DNA of 64,000 bases from Clostridia bacterium. GTDB lineage: Bacteria; Bacillota; Clostridia; Christensenellales; Aristaeellaceae. Below the pieces are notes generated by a model. It searched no databases. It was given only the letters and a program-made list of their open reading frames with translations, and was not told where the DNA came from. The translations under genes and the position numbers were made by a program. The DNA lies in assembly GCA_017428385.1 (NCBI GenBank), contig JAFRQX010000001.1:57156-121155 (forward strand), written 5' to 3'. Positions 26,560-35,544 of this stretch are shown here, piece after piece (position 1 is the stretch's first letter; every line of letters begins with the position of its first letter).

Positions 26560-28554
26560 ATGAATAAGAAACAGAAGGTAATTGGATTCATCTGTCTGCT
26601 TTTGCTGACAGTTCTGGGCGTTGCAGGAGCTGCTCAGGCGGATGTGATCATCAATGAGGTGATGGCGTCCAACGGGTACTATGAGAGCGGACACGCCTGG
26701 GACTGGGTGGAACTGTATAACGACGGAGACAGCACGGAAAATCTTTCCGGCTGGGGTTTTACAGACAGCAAGAAGGATCTGTTCAAGTTTACGTTTCCGG
26801 AAGGAACAAAAATCAAGGCGGGAGAATACCTGACCCTCTGGTGTACCGGGACGGAAAACAAAACACCCGGCAAGGGGGATACCTTCTACGCTGATTTCAA
26901 GATTTCTTCCAGCGGGGAGACGCTGAGGCTGACGGATCGGGACGAGGAGGAAGTCCAGAAGCTGAAAATGCCGGAGCAGTACGGCAACGTCAGCTACGGA
27001 CTGCCGTCCGGGGGCGGGGAGTACGGATTCTTTGAAAACCCGACCCGGGGGAAAAAGAATGAAACGGAAGCTTTTTCCGGGCGGCTGCAGGAGCCGGAGA
27101 TTATCACGGCTGCCGGATTCTATGAAGGCAGCGTGACAGTGGAAGTCCGGGGAGAAGACGGGACAGAGCTTTACTACACCACGGACGGAGAAACCCCGAC
27201 GAAAAAGAGCAAACCTTTCCCGGCAGAGGGACTGAAACTGAAAAAAACCACCCCTCTGCGGGTGAAAGCCTTCCGGAAGAACGCGGTGTCGTCACCGGTT
27301 GCCGGGGCTACCTATTTTATTGATGACGCGCCGAAAACCGCAATTGTATCCCTGATTTCAGACGACAAATACCTGTTCAGCAAAAAGACAGGTATGCTGG
27401 TAAAGGGAACAGGCAGCGTGCCTAATTATTCCAAGGGGTATGAGTATCCGGTCCATATTGAATATTTCAACAGTGACGGAAAGCAGGAGATCAGCCAGAC
27501 GGGGACGATGACCTGCTCCGGACACAGCGCACGGATCAACAGCCAGAAGAGTATTGCCCTGTATGCCCGGAAAGCCTGGGGAGCGGATCAGTTTGCATTC
27601 AATCCTTTCCCGACGAGGGACTATGCGGGATACAAGAGCCTGCTCCTGCGGGCGGCCAACAGCGATACCTACGCGACGCGGCTGCGGGATATTGTCGCCA
27701 GCAGCCTGGCGGAGGGACAGGACATCCTGTACCAGGATCATGAGGTGATCCAGGTCTATATCAACGGCCGGTACTGGGGGCACTACAACCTGCGGGAAAA
27801 GATCAACAAATACTTTGTTGCGGCTTATGAAGGTGTGACAGAGGAAGCGGATATCGACAATATTGATATCCTGGCGCGAACAGGGACGGACGAATTCCTG
27901 CAGAACGGGGATAACAAGGACTGGCTTGAACTGTGTGACTTCTGCAAAAAGAACGACCTGAACAAGCCGGAGAACCTGTCCTGGCTTGAAGAACGGCTGG
28001 ACATTGACAATATGTTCACCCATGCCGCCTACGAGATTATCCTGGGCAATGTGGACTTTACAAACGTCCGGGTGTACCGGGTGCCCGGCGGCAAATGGAA
28101 ATACCTGCTCTTTGACGTGGAGGCCTGCTGGCGGAACCTTGATCCCACACCGATTGAATACTATATCAAACCCCTGAATGCCAAAATCCAGGGCTTCCGC
28201 CATGAACCGCTGAACGCGCTGTTCAAGGTGCCGGAAATGAAGGCACGTTTCCTGAACAGAGTAAGCGAACTGCTGGCCGGGGTGTTCCGCTGGGACAACG
28301 TGGAAAAGCATTTTGACGATGTGATCGACGTGCTTAAGCCGATTCTTCCGAGACACATAGAGCGCTGGAAGAATATGAAGATGGAAAACTGGAAAAAGAA
28401 TATTCATGCCACAAAGTACTATGCCAGGGTGAGACCGAAGAAGATCCCGGAGATGCTGAAGAAAGCCATGAAGCTGACGAACGCGGAAGTGGAAGAGTAT
28501 TTCGGTGAGACGCTGAAGCTGCTGGAAGAAACGAATAAGAAGCCGGAAGAGTGA
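26560..28554 (+). CDS. Secreted CotH-kinase family protein with lamin-tail and chitobiase-like domains
   Basis: 664 residues from ATG 26560, chosen because AGAGGAGG lies just upstream and a signal peptide follows (about 1-25, ending AQA). The lamin-tail domain (about 26-150) starts VIINEVMASNG and contains WVELYNDGD. Next is a chitobiase-type beta domain (about 185-260) with LYYTTDGETPTKKS. The CotH domain (about 290-600) contains CSGHSARINSQKSIALYAR, NGRYWGHYNLREK and LFDVEACW. Family knowledge: CotH of spores is a protein kinase, and many secreted clostridial relatives sit at the cell surface. No anchor motif is seen. Confidence 0.85.
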   Translation: MNKKQKVIGFICLLLLTVLGVAGAAQADVIINEVMASNGYYESGHAWDWVELYNDGDSTENLSGWGFTDSKKDLFKFTFPEGTKIKAGEYLTLWCTGTENKTPGKGDTFYADFKISSSGETLRLTDRDEEEVQKLKMPEQYGNVSYGLPSGGGEYGFFENPTRGKKNETEAFSGRLQEPEIITAAGFYEGSVTVEVRGEDGTELYYTTDGETPTKKSKPFPAEGLKLKKTTPLRVKAFRKNAVSSPVAGATYFIDDAPKTAIVSLISDDKYLFSKKTGMLVKGTGSVPNYSKGYEYPVHIEYFNSDGKQEISQTGTMTCSGHSARINSQKSIALYARKAWGADQFAFNPFPTRDYAGYKSLLLRAANSDTYATRLRDIVASSLAEGQDILYQDHEVIQVYINGRYWGHYNLREKINKYFVAAYEGVTEEADIDNIDILARTGTDEFLQNGDNKDWLELCDFCKKNDLNKPENLSWLEERLDIDNMFTHAAYEIILGNVDFTNVRVYRVPGGKWKYLLFDVEACWRNLDPTPIEYYIKPLNAKIQGFRHEPLNALFKVPEMKARFLNRVSELLAGVFRWDNVEKHFDDVIDVLKPILPRHIERWKNMKMENWKKNIHATKYYARVRPKKIPEMLKKAMKLTNAEVEEYFGETLKLLEETNKKPEE

Positions 28555-28590
28555 TTCATAATTCATCATTATGAAAGGGCAACCTGGACG

Positions 28591-29649
28591 ATGAGTAACA
28601 AAATGGAGATAAAGACTTTAGGACATATTGTGGATGACGGGGAAGCACTGTGGCTGCTCTCGTCGGCAGCGGAGATCGGGTTCCGGGTGACAGACGCTAC
28701 ACAGGTGAAGCTGGTCCTGGGAGCAGATGACACGGTGCTGAATCCGGCTATGGAAACGATACTGCCGCGCTTTGCGGTGAGAGTGGACGGGGAGAAGGTC
28801 CTGGACGCCCGGATGACCGCAAAGGAAAAAACAGTGACGGCTTTTGCCGGAGAAGAAAAGCGGAGCGTGGAGGTCCGGCTGATCAAGCTGAGCGAGTGCA
28901 CCCAGAGCCTGATGTGCCTGAAGCAGATTGAGACGGACGGCAGCATTGAACCGCTGCCGGCAAAACCGCTGAAAATGGAATTTATCGGTGATTCCATTAC
29001 CTGCGGATACGGGGTGGAAGGGAAGAGCGAAGTGGAAACCTTCACCACTGCCACGGAAAACGCCGAGAAAGGATATGCCTGCCTCACAGCGGAAGCCCTG
29101 GGAGCAGACGCGGTGATGACCTGCTTTTCCGGCCACGGCATTGTATCCGGCTATACGGGAGATCCTTCTGTCTGCAACGGATCGGAGCTGCTTCCTCCCT
29201 ACTATGAGAAAGAGGGAAGAAACGGATACCGGCTGGCAAACGGAAAGCTTCCGGAGGAAATCAGCCGGGATTTCAGCGCGTTCCAGCCGGATTACATTGT
29301 GATCAACCTGGGAACAAACGACATGAGCTGGTGCGGAACGGACGAGTCGAGAGGCACACAGTACGCGGAAGGATATGTCCGGCTCCTGAAAGTGGTGCGG
29401 AAATATAATCCCCAAGCCAGGATCCTGTGCGCGCTGGGTGTGATGGGCACCCTCCTGAACCCGAAACTGGAACAGGCAGTCGGACAGTATCGCAGGGAAA
29501 CCGGGGATGACCGGATCCGCCTGCTGCTGCTGGAAGACCAGAATGCCGCCAGGGATGGCTACGGCTCCGATTACCATCCTAACGAAATCACCCAGCGCCT
29601 GCTGGCACAGAAAGTGACGGAATCGATCAGACTATGGATGAACGAATGA
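28591..29649 (+). CDS. SGNH/GDSL carbohydrate esterase (CE2-like acetylesterase)
   Basis: 352 residues without a signal peptide. An N-terminal beta jelly-roll (about 1-120) precedes an SGNH hydrolase domain: block I FIGDSITCGYGVE (nucleophile Ser), block III NLGTNDMSW, block V DYHPN (Asp/His). This two-domain layout matches family CE2 deacetylases, which remove acetyl groups from xylan, mannan or cello-oligosaccharides. Lack of a signal peptide suggests action on imported oligosaccharides. It is closely followed by the HAD gene, so the two are co-transcribed. Confidence 0.85.
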   Translation: MSNKMEIKTLGHIVDDGEALWLLSSAAEIGFRVTDATQVKLVLGADDTVLNPAMETILPRFAVRVDGEKVLDARMTAKEKTVTAFAGEEKRSVEVRLIKLSECTQSLMCLKQIETDGSIEPLPAKPLKMEFIGDSITCGYGVEGKSEVETFTTATENAEKGYACLTAEALGADAVMTCFSGHGIVSGYTGDPSVCNGSELLPPYYEKEGRNGYRLANGKLPEEISRDFSAFQPDYIVINLGTNDMSWCGTDESRGTQYAEGYVRLLKVVRKYNPQARILCALGVMGTLLNPKLEQAVGQYRRETGDDRIRLLLLEDQNAARDGYGSDYHPNEITQRLLAQKVTESIRLWMNE

Positions 29650-30305
29650 AACTGAAATATCCCTGCCTGGTGCTGGATCATGACGATACCACGGTGAATT
29701 CCACCGCGACGGTTCATTATCCCTGCTTTGTTGAGTATATGGAAAAATACTTTCCGAACGTGCACCTGACGTTGGAGGAATACTTCCGGTACAATTTTGA
29801 TCCGGGCGTGATCGAGCTGTTCACAAACATCTGTGGGATGACCTGGGAGCAGATGATGGATGAGGAAGAATACTGGAAGGAATATGTGAAGCATCATATT
29901 CCCAAAGCCTATCCCGGCATCCGGGAGATCCTGCTGGAGCAGAAGAGAAGGGGCGGGAAGATCTGCGTAGTGAGCCATTCCTTCGCAGACTATATCAGGC
30001 GGGATTACCGGGAAAACAACCTGCCGGAACCGGATCTGATCTTCGGTTGGGAATGCCCGCCGGAACAGCGTAAGCCGTCCGTTTATCCGCTGGAACAGAT
30101 CATGAAAAATTACGGATTGAAACCAGAAGAACTACTGGTTGTGGATGACCTGAAGCCCGGCTATGACATGGCAAAGGCAGCCGGCGTTCCTTTCGCCGCA
30201 GCCGGATGGGCCAACGATATTCCGCAGATTGAAACCTTCATGAAAACAAACTGCGGTCTCTATTTCAAAACGGTGGATGAACTGCACAGATACCTGTTCG
30301 ACTGA
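29646..30305 (+). CDS. HAD-family hydrolase
   Basis: 219 residues from ATG 29646, which gives an ATGA overlap with the esterase stop; ATG 29634 is an alternative adding four residues. HAD motif I is LDHDDTTVNS (nucleophile Asp, with DDT instead of DGT), motif II VVSHSF, motif III lysine in EQRKPSVYP and motif IV VVDDLKPGYDMA. A helical cap lies between motifs I and II. Family role: phosphatase on a small phosphorylated metabolite, possibly a sugar phosphate given the neighbours. Confidence 0.85.
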   Translation: MKLKYPCLVLDHDDTTVNSTATVHYPCFVEYMEKYFPNVHLTLEEYFRYNFDPGVIELFTNICGMTWEQMMDEEEYWKEYVKHHIPKAYPGIREILLEQKRRGGKICVVSHSFADYIRRDYRENNLPEPDLIFGWECPPEQRKPSVYPLEQIMKNYGLKPEELLVVDDLKPGYDMAKAAGVPFAAAGWANDIPQIETFMKTNCGLYFKTVDELHRYLFD

Positions 30306-30319
30306 TTACTCAGAAAAAG

Positions 30320-30379
30320 GGTATAAGCTTTTTATACCAGGTATAAGCTTTTTATACCTGGTATATGTTTTTTCTACCC
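30320..30379. repeat. Three tandem 20-bp imperfect repeats, each a hairpin
   Basis: Units at 30320-30339, 30340-30359 and 30360-30379 each begin GGTATA and end TACC plus one base. The first two contain the stem GGTATAA/TTATACC around GCTTT. Junctions read TATACCAGGTATA and TATACCTGGTATA, which are palindromes too. The array lies 15 bp after the HAD stop and 51 bp before the next -35 box, so it could be an operator array or a 3'-end structure. Confidence 0.85.
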
Positions 30380-30421
30380 GGCGCGTCGAATGAAAACAAA
30401 CCAAACCAATAATATTCAACT

Positions 30422-30445
30422 TGCGGTTCGTTGAACCGCATTTTT
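30422..30445 (+). terminator. Terminator after the CE2/HAD genes
   Basis: TGCGGTTC (30422-30429), loop GTT, GAACCGCA (30433-30440), then TTTTT. The right arm contains the -35 box of the next promoter. Confidence 0.85.
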
Positions 30446-30459
30446 GCGTCTGTTATAAT
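30431..30459 (+). promoter_or_regulatory. Promoter of the first sugar ABC operon (inside the terminator)
   Basis: TTGAAC at 30431-30436, 17-bp spacer, TATAAT at 30454-30459 with an extended -10 TG at 30451-30452. The -35 is part of the terminator stem. Predicted start near 30466, with a leader of about 95 nt. Confidence 0.75.
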
Positions 30460-30562
30460 TTTACTAAATCAAACGGATGGATCAAATTCATACAGAGCGC
30501 CTTCAGTGGAGATGATCTATCTTCGTTTAACAGTATCATAATCAACAAGGAGGACAAGTATT

Positions 30563-31681
30563 ATGAAAAAGATCATTGCTCTCGTGCTCGCACTGTCAAT
30601 GGTGCTCGGCCTCGTCGGCGCCGTTCATGCGGAAGACAAAATCAAGATCGGTATCTCCATCTGGAGTTCCACTGACACCCTGGGCAGCGAATGCAAGCGC
30701 CTGATTGACGCCGCTGCCGACGCGCTGGGCGTTGAAACCCAGTGGGTTGACCAGGCTCACATCTCTGAGCAGGTGACTGCTTCCGCCGAAACCCTGGCGA
30801 TGGCTGACTGCGATGGTATCATCATCTGCAACTCCGCCTCCGCTGAAATGGGCTCTGTTATCAAGACCTGCGATGAGAACGAAGTGTATGTCGCCCAGTT
30901 CTTCCGCGTCATCAACGAAGAAGCCAACCCCGATGAATATGCTCAGGCCAAGGCTTCCAAGTACTATGTGGGCGCTGTGCATGAATCTGAATTCGACAAT
31001 GGCAAAACCCTCGTGACCATCCTGGGCAACAAGGGCTGCCGCAAGATCGGCCTGGAAGGCTGGGAACCCGGCGATGCTACGTTCCTGGGCCGCTGGGAAG
31101 GCTACAAGGCTGGCGTTGAAGAGTGGAATGCCGCTCACGCTGATGATCAGATCGAACTGCTTGAGCCGCAGTACGGCCGTACCACCACTGACACCGGCCG
31201 CCAGACCGCTGAAGCTATCATCGACGCCAATCCCGACATCGACGCTCTGATCGTTGCCGGCGGCGGAGGAGACACCCTGCTGGGCGCTATCGCCGGTATC
31301 GAAGCCAAGGGCCTGACCGGCAAGATCGCTGTGGTTTCCACCGACTTCCTGCCTGACCTGGACGCCAAGCTCGAAAGCGGCGCGATGGCTGCCGAATCCG
31401 GCGGACACTATGCTGACCCCTTCTTCGCCTTCCTGATGGTCTACAATGCCATCAAGGGCAACTATGCCACCAGCGAAGATGGTTTCTATGACATGGTATT
31501 CCCCTACATGTTCGTTGACTCTCCCGAAAGCTACGCCAACTATGCCGCGTACTTCACCGGAGACCAGCTGCCCTACACCGCTGACGAAATCAAGGCTCTG
31601 GCTGAGCTGTCCTACGACGACCTGGCTGCCGCCTGCGCCGGACTGTCTGTTGAAGACGTCGTAGCCCGTCACGCGAAATAA
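30563..31681 (+). CDS. Sugar ABC transporter substrate-binding protein (PBP1 fold)
   Basis: 372 residues: signal peptide (about 1-23, ending HAE) without a lipobox cysteine, then a type-1 periplasmic-binding fold (IKIGISIWSSTDTLG, CDGIIICNSA, DALIVAGGGG, VVSTDFLPDL). It is more distant from RbsB/MglB than the two other binding proteins in the window. Codons are strongly biased toward GCT, GAC, CTG and CGC, as expected for a highly expressed protein. It has an AAGGAGG site, and a terminator lies directly downstream. It probably delivers a sugar or related carbohydrate to the transporter genes 31835-35282. The ligand is unknown. Confidence 0.85.
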   Translation: MKKIIALVLALSMVLGLVGAVHAEDKIKIGISIWSSTDTLGSECKRLIDAAADALGVETQWVDQAHISEQVTASAETLAMADCDGIIICNSASAEMGSVIKTCDENEVYVAQFFRVINEEANPDEYAQAKASKYYVGAVHESEFDNGKTLVTILGNKGCRKIGLEGWEPGDATFLGRWEGYKAGVEEWNAAHADDQIELLEPQYGRTTTDTGRQTAEAIIDANPDIDALIVAGGGGDTLLGAIAGIEAKGLTGKIAVVSTDFLPDLDAKLESGAMAAESGGHYADPFFAFLMVYNAIKGNYATSEDGFYDMVFPYMFVDSPESYANYAAYFTGDQLPYTADEIKALAELSYDDLAAACAGLSVEDVVARHAK

Positions 31682-31692
31682 TCGGATTTGAT

Positions 31693-31730
31693 CCGGGCGG
31701 TCACCAGGCGCGGTGACCGTCCCGGTTTTT
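31693..31730 (+). terminator. Terminator/attenuator after the first binding-protein gene
   Basis: A CCGGGCGGTCACC arm (31693-31705) pairs with GGTGACCGTCCCGG (31712-31725) with one bulge and a 6-nt loop, followed by TTTTT. It separates the binding-protein gene from its transporter genes. Confidence 0.85.
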
Positions 31731-31755
31731 CATGTTGACCTTTTCGTGTTATACT
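31727..31755 (+). promoter_or_regulatory. Promoter of the transporter genes of ABC system 1
   Basis: Extended -10: TG at 31747-31748 and TATACT at 31750-31755. A weak -35 TTTTCA at 31727-31732 overlaps the terminator T-tract. Spacer 17 bp. Confidence 0.5.
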
Positions 31756-31834
31756 GTACAGAGACCGATAAAAACTTCACAGGTTCAGATTATCAGGCCG
31801 GCTGTTTACGCCGGAGCCAAAGGGAGCGAAGCAC

Positions 31835-32785
31835 ATGCCCACCAAACTGCAGAAGCTGAAGGGAACAAAAGCTTACGGCGTCATGATGCTGGCGGCGATG
31901 GTTTTGTTTTTCTACGCCGTATTCAAGATCCTGACACCGGATAATTTCGGTTCCCCCGCCAATCTTTACTCTTATCTGCAATCGTCCATCATCTATTCAG
32001 TCGGCGGCTGCGGCCTGTATTTCATCGTGGTCATGGGCCTGTTTGACTTCGCAGTCGGTTCCAATATCGTACTGTCTTCCATTGTGGGCGTGATCCTGTC
32101 CCAGCACTTCGGGTATATCGGCTTCGTGGTCGGATGCCTGGGATGCGGTACGCTGATCGGCCTGCTGATCGGAACGCTGTACAACCAGCTGAATGTGCCT
32201 TCCATGATTGTTACGGTGGGTCTGATGCTGATCTTCGAGTGTGTGGCTGTGATTGTGGCCGGCGGCGTAAAGCAGACGCTGGCGCCGGAACTGCGCTTCT
32301 TCAGCGGCGCACCCGGAAACATCATCCTGGCCGGACTGGCCTTCGGACTGATGTATTTCATCCTGAACTATACCAAGATCGGTACCTATTGCAACGCGAT
32401 CGGCTCCAATGAGTTCACCGCGAAGAACATGGGTATCAGCGTGAAGAAGTACAAGCTGATCGGCTTTATGCTGCTTCACTTCTTCGTCGGGATCATGGCA
32501 ATCCTGACGGTCTCTTACGGCACGACAATGACGGCATTGACCGGCATGAGCACCATGAGCCGTAACTTCCAGCCGCTGATGGGAACTTTCTTCGGCGTAG
32601 CGTTCAAAAAATACGGTATGCCGATTACCGCCATTGTGGTGGGTGAGTTCATCATCGCCATGATTTTCAGCGGCTTTGTGGCGCTGGGCGCACCGACCAC
32701 CATCCAGAATGTGGTGACAGGCGCGGCGCTGCTGATTATCGTTGCCCTGACTGCCCGCGGCAGCAGAGGCAGCGTCGTAAAGTGA
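31835..32785 (+). CDS. Sugar ABC transporter permease (RbsC-like), system 1, first
   Basis: 316 residues with about eight to ten membrane segments. [18 protein letters not shown] corresponds to the GGIDLSVGS loop of RbsC/MglC, here with F-D-F-A in place of [18 protein letters not shown] and the late [14 protein letters not shown] segment complete the BPD_transp_2 pattern. It overlaps the upstream end of the ATPase gene region and is the first of two permeases of this system. Confidence 0.85.
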   Translation: MPTKLQKLKGTKAYGVMMLAAMVLFFYAVFKILTPDNFGSPANLYSYLQSSIIYSVGGCGLYFIVVMGLFDFAVGSNIVLSSIVGVILSQHFGYIGFVVGCLGCGTLIGLLIGTLYNQLNVPSMIVTVGLMLIFECVAVIVAGGVKQTLAPELRFFSGAPGNIILAGLAFGLMYFILNYTKIGTYCNAIGSNEFTAKNMGISVKKYKLIGFMLLHFFVGIMAILTVSYGTTMTALTGMSTMSRNFQPLMGTFFGVAFKKYGMPITAIVVGEFIIAMIFSGFVALGAPTTIQNVVTGAALLIIVALTARGSRGSVVK

Positions 32786-32796
32786 GGGCAGTGCGT

Positions 32797-34296
32797 ATGG
32801 AAAAGAAGACAATTCTCGTTGCCGAGCACATTGATAAGCGCTTCGGTATTACGCATGCCGTGAATGACGTATCCCTGACAGTGGCCGCAGGCGAGGTTCG
32901 GGGTCTGATCGGGGAGAACGGATCCGGCAAGAGCACCTTCTGCCAGATGCTGTGCGGGATCTACTCCATCGGCGGAGGCACCTTCACGCTGGACGGGAAG
33001 GAACTGAATATCCGCAATCAGGTGGATGCCAACAATGCAGGAATTGCGATCATCGTTCAGGAAATGGGCACGCTGTCCGGCCTGACGGTGGCTGAAAATA
33101 TCTATCTGGGGCATGAAGAACCTTTCATGCACAAGGGAATCAAAGATACCCGCGCCATGAACCGGGAAGCACAGAAGCTGCTGGATGAATACGGCTTCGG
33201 ACGGATCAAGGCGGGTGTGATGATAGACCACTACAACTTTGAAGACCGCAAGCTGGTGGAAATTGTCAAGGCAACCTATATGAAGCCCAAGATCCTGGTC
33301 ATTGACGAGACGACGACGGCACTGAGCCAGAACGGCCGTCTGGAACTGTACAAGATTATGGACGCTGTCCGGGCGGACGGCCGTACGGTAATCTTCATCA
33401 GCCATGACCTGGGCGAGGTGCTGGCCCGTACAGACACGGTATCCGTGCTGCGGGACGGCGAGTATATTGATACCGTGGTTTCCTCGGAAGTCACAGAGGA
33501 TGACCTGAAGCGCCTGATGGTGGGCCGGGAAATCGGTTCCGCCTATTACCGGACAGACTTTGGACAGCCGGTATCTGACGAGACCGTGCTTTCCGTGAGG
33601 AATGTGACGGTGAACGGTGAACTGGAAGACGTGTCCTTTGACCTGCATAAGGGAGAGATCCTTGGCTTCGGCGGTTTGTCCGAATGCGGCATGCACGAGA
33701 TCGGCAAGGCGGTTTTCGGAGCCTCCTGGAACCGGGAGGGTACGGTGACACTGGCGGATGGAACGGAAATCAACGACATTCCCACAGCCATTAAAAAGTC
33801 CATTGCCTATGCGTCCAAGGACAGGGACAATGAGTCCATTATCCTGAATGAATCCATCCGCAACAACGTGGTCCTGCCTTCCCTGGAGGACCTGTCCAAC
33901 CATGGCCTGCTGAATGGACGGAAAATGACACGATTCGCCAATGAACAGGCGAAGAACATGCAGACCAAGATGCAGAACGTGAACCAGTTTGTTTCCGATC
34001 TGTCCGGCGGCAACAAGCAGAAGGTTGTGCTGGCCCGCTGGCTGGGCAAAGGCAGCCAGATCCTGGTACTGGATTCCCCGACCCGCGGTATTGACGTGAA
34101 GGTAAAACAGGCAATATACGCACTGATGGCGGAACTGAAGGAACAGGGAAGATCCATCATCATGATCAGCGAAGAGATTCCGGAACTGCTGGGTATGTCG
34201 GACCGGATCCTCGTCATGAAGGACGGCAGGATCAACGGTGAATTCCAGCGGGATCCGGATCTGAATGAAGAAGCGCTGATTGCGAAGATGGTGTAA
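32797..34296 (+). CDS. Sugar ABC transporter ATPase (RbsA/MglA-like) with one degenerate ATP site
   Basis: 499 residues with two nucleotide-binding halves. NBD1 has Walker [10 protein letters not shown] (about 39-47) and Walker [10 protein letters not shown] (catalytic Glu present), but its signature region reads [14 protein letters not shown] instead of an LS-G/S-Q motif. NBD2 has signature [14 protein letters not shown], no Walker A lysine ([10 protein letters not shown]), and Walker [12 protein letters not shown] with Ser where the two paralogues in this window have Glu. So one composite site looks intact and the other is degenerate at every element. Start ATG 32797 has GAGGGCAG upstream; a GTG at 32782 is possible. 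Confidence 0.85.
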   Translation: MEKKTILVAEHIDKRFGITHAVNDVSLTVAAGEVRGLIGENGSGKSTFCQMLCGIYSIGGGTFTLDGKELNIRNQVDANNAGIAIIVQEMGTLSGLTVAENIYLGHEEPFMHKGIKDTRAMNREAQKLLDEYGFGRIKAGVMIDHYNFEDRKLVEIVKATYMKPKILVIDETTTALSQNGRLELYKIMDAVRADGRTVIFISHDLGEVLARTDTVSVLRDGEYIDTVVSSEVTEDDLKRLMVGREIGSAYYRTDFGQPVSDETVLSVRNVTVNGELEDVSFDLHKGEILGFGGLSECGMHEIGKAVFGASWNREGTVTLADGTEINDIPTAIKKSIAYASKDRDNESIILNESIRNNVVLPSLEDLSNHGLLNGRKMTRFANEQAKNMQTKMQNVNQFVSDLSGGNKQKVVLARWLGKGSQILVLDSPTRGIDVKVKQAIYALMAELKEQGRSIIMISEEIPELLGMSDRILVMKDGRINGEFQRDPDLNEEALIAKMV

Positions 34297-34310
34297 AGGG
34301 GGCGGGAAGA

Positions 34311-35282
34311 ATGGACAAGAACAAAGTGGAAAAGAATGAACAATCCAAACTTCGCGCTTTCCTGACAGGCGACCGCCTGAAAGCGCTGCTTCCGCTGATC
34401 GGCTTTGTGGTGATCCTGCTGGTCATGCATATCATGACAAACGGAAAGATCCTGACGCCGAAGAAGATGCGGCTGCTGCTATCCCAGATTTATTACCCGA
34501 CGATCGTGGCGACCGGTGTGTTCTTTATTATGACACTGGGGTCCATCGACTTTACGGAAGGTTCCACGCTGGGCGTGGCTTCCATAGTGGTCAGCGCACT
34601 GTCCTTCTACAGCATCCCGCTGGCGATTGTCGGCGGTATCCTGACCGGTGCGCTCATCGGTGCTGTGAACGGATTCTTCCATGTGAAGTTCAGACTGCCG
34701 AGCTTCATTGTTACCATTTGTACTATGTACCTGTTCCGCGGTGTCTGCGCATATTTCACGACAGAAACCGCTGTGCCCGCAAGCAACGCCATCAAGGCGC
34801 TGGATCAGGACTGGCTGAAGATTACCATTACCCTGGCAGTGCTGGTGATCGCCTTCTTCCTGTTTAAGTTTACCCGGATCGGCAACGACGTGAAGGCTGT
34901 CGGTTCCGGTGAAACCGCAGCCCGGTTCTCCGGTGTGCGGACCGCCCGGGTGAAGTTCCTGGCTTTTGTGAGTGCCGGTGCGCTGACCGGCCTGGCCGCT
35001 TTCGTCAACGTAATCAAAGTCGGTTCCATCACCGCAACAGCAGGCAACCAGCTGGAAACGCAGATCCTGATCTCCCTGGTGCTGGGCGGCCTGCCGATTA
35101 CAGGCGGCGCAAAAGTGCGCTTCTCCAACATCGTGATCGGTACGCTGATGTATGCGGTACTCAACAGCGGCCTGTCCATTCTCGGTTATGAGCCGCAGGT
35201 GCAGCAGCTGATCAAGGGTATCGTGTTCCTGGTATTTGTTGCACTGACCATCGACCGCAAGGCACTGAAGGTCATTAAGTAA
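34311..35282 (+). CDS. Sugar ABC transporter permease (RbsC-like), system 1, second
   Basis: 323 residues, about nine membrane segments. FIMTLGSIDFTEGSTLGVAS replaces the usual GGIDLSVGS loop, and VKFRLPSFIVTICTMYLFRG plus VGSGETAARFSGVRT are the conserved BPD_transp_2 blocks. With the gene at 31835 it would form a heterodimeric channel, unlike the single-permease Mgl/Rbs arrangement. Spacing to the ATPase gene is 14 bp with a GGGGGCGGG ribosome binding site. Confidence 0.85.
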   Translation: MDKNKVEKNEQSKLRAFLTGDRLKALLPLIGFVVILLVMHIMTNGKILTPKKMRLLLSQIYYPTIVATGVFFIMTLGSIDFTEGSTLGVASIVVSALSFYSIPLAIVGGILTGALIGAVNGFFHVKFRLPSFIVTICTMYLFRGVCAYFTTETAVPASNAIKALDQDWLKITITLAVLVIAFFLFKFTRIGNDVKAVGSGETAARFSGVRTARVKFLAFVSAGALTGLAAFVNVIKVGSITATAGNQLETQILISLVLGGLPITGGAKVRFSNIVIGTLMYAVLNSGLSILGYEPQVQQLIKGIVFLVFVALTIDRKALKVIK

Positions 35283-35319
35283 GCGTGTTAGCAGGGTATC
35301 CTCATATTCTTCTCCTTTT

Positions 35320-35351
35320 GGCTTCCCTCTGTGGTGGAGGGAAGCCTTTTT
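35320..35351 (+). terminator. Terminator of ABC system 1
   Basis: GGCTTCCCTC (35320-35329), loop TGTGGTG, GAGGGAAGCC (35337-35346), then TTTTTG. Confidence 0.92.
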
Positions 35352-35439
35352 GTATGTACAACACAGAGACTAAATCACATAAAGAGAAACGTTACGTTTT
35401 TATTTGGCGAAAGTTCGAATTCATTCGCACTTGTCCAAA

Positions 35440-35472
35440 ACGGTAGAATTGCTACCAAATGTATGCTACAAT
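35440..35472 (+). promoter_or_regulatory. Promoter region of the Mgl-type operon with a small inverted repeat
   Basis: Extended -10: TG at 35464-35465 and TACAAT at 35467-35472. No good -35 is seen at the right distance; TAGAAT lies there. The inverted repeat GGTAG-AATTG-CTACC just upstream could be a regulator site. Confidence 0.45.
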
Positions 35473-35544
35473 GCGTACCGATTGATCCGGGTTTCAATGC
35501 GGTGGATCCGCATGAAAAAATAATATTTTTAAGGAGACGGTAAC

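Noticed and set aside
30596..31672. 358-codon minus-strand frame opposite the first binding-protein gene (and similar ones at 35494-36453 and 40113-41234)
   Set aside because: Shadows caused by the strong codon bias of highly expressed binding-protein genes.
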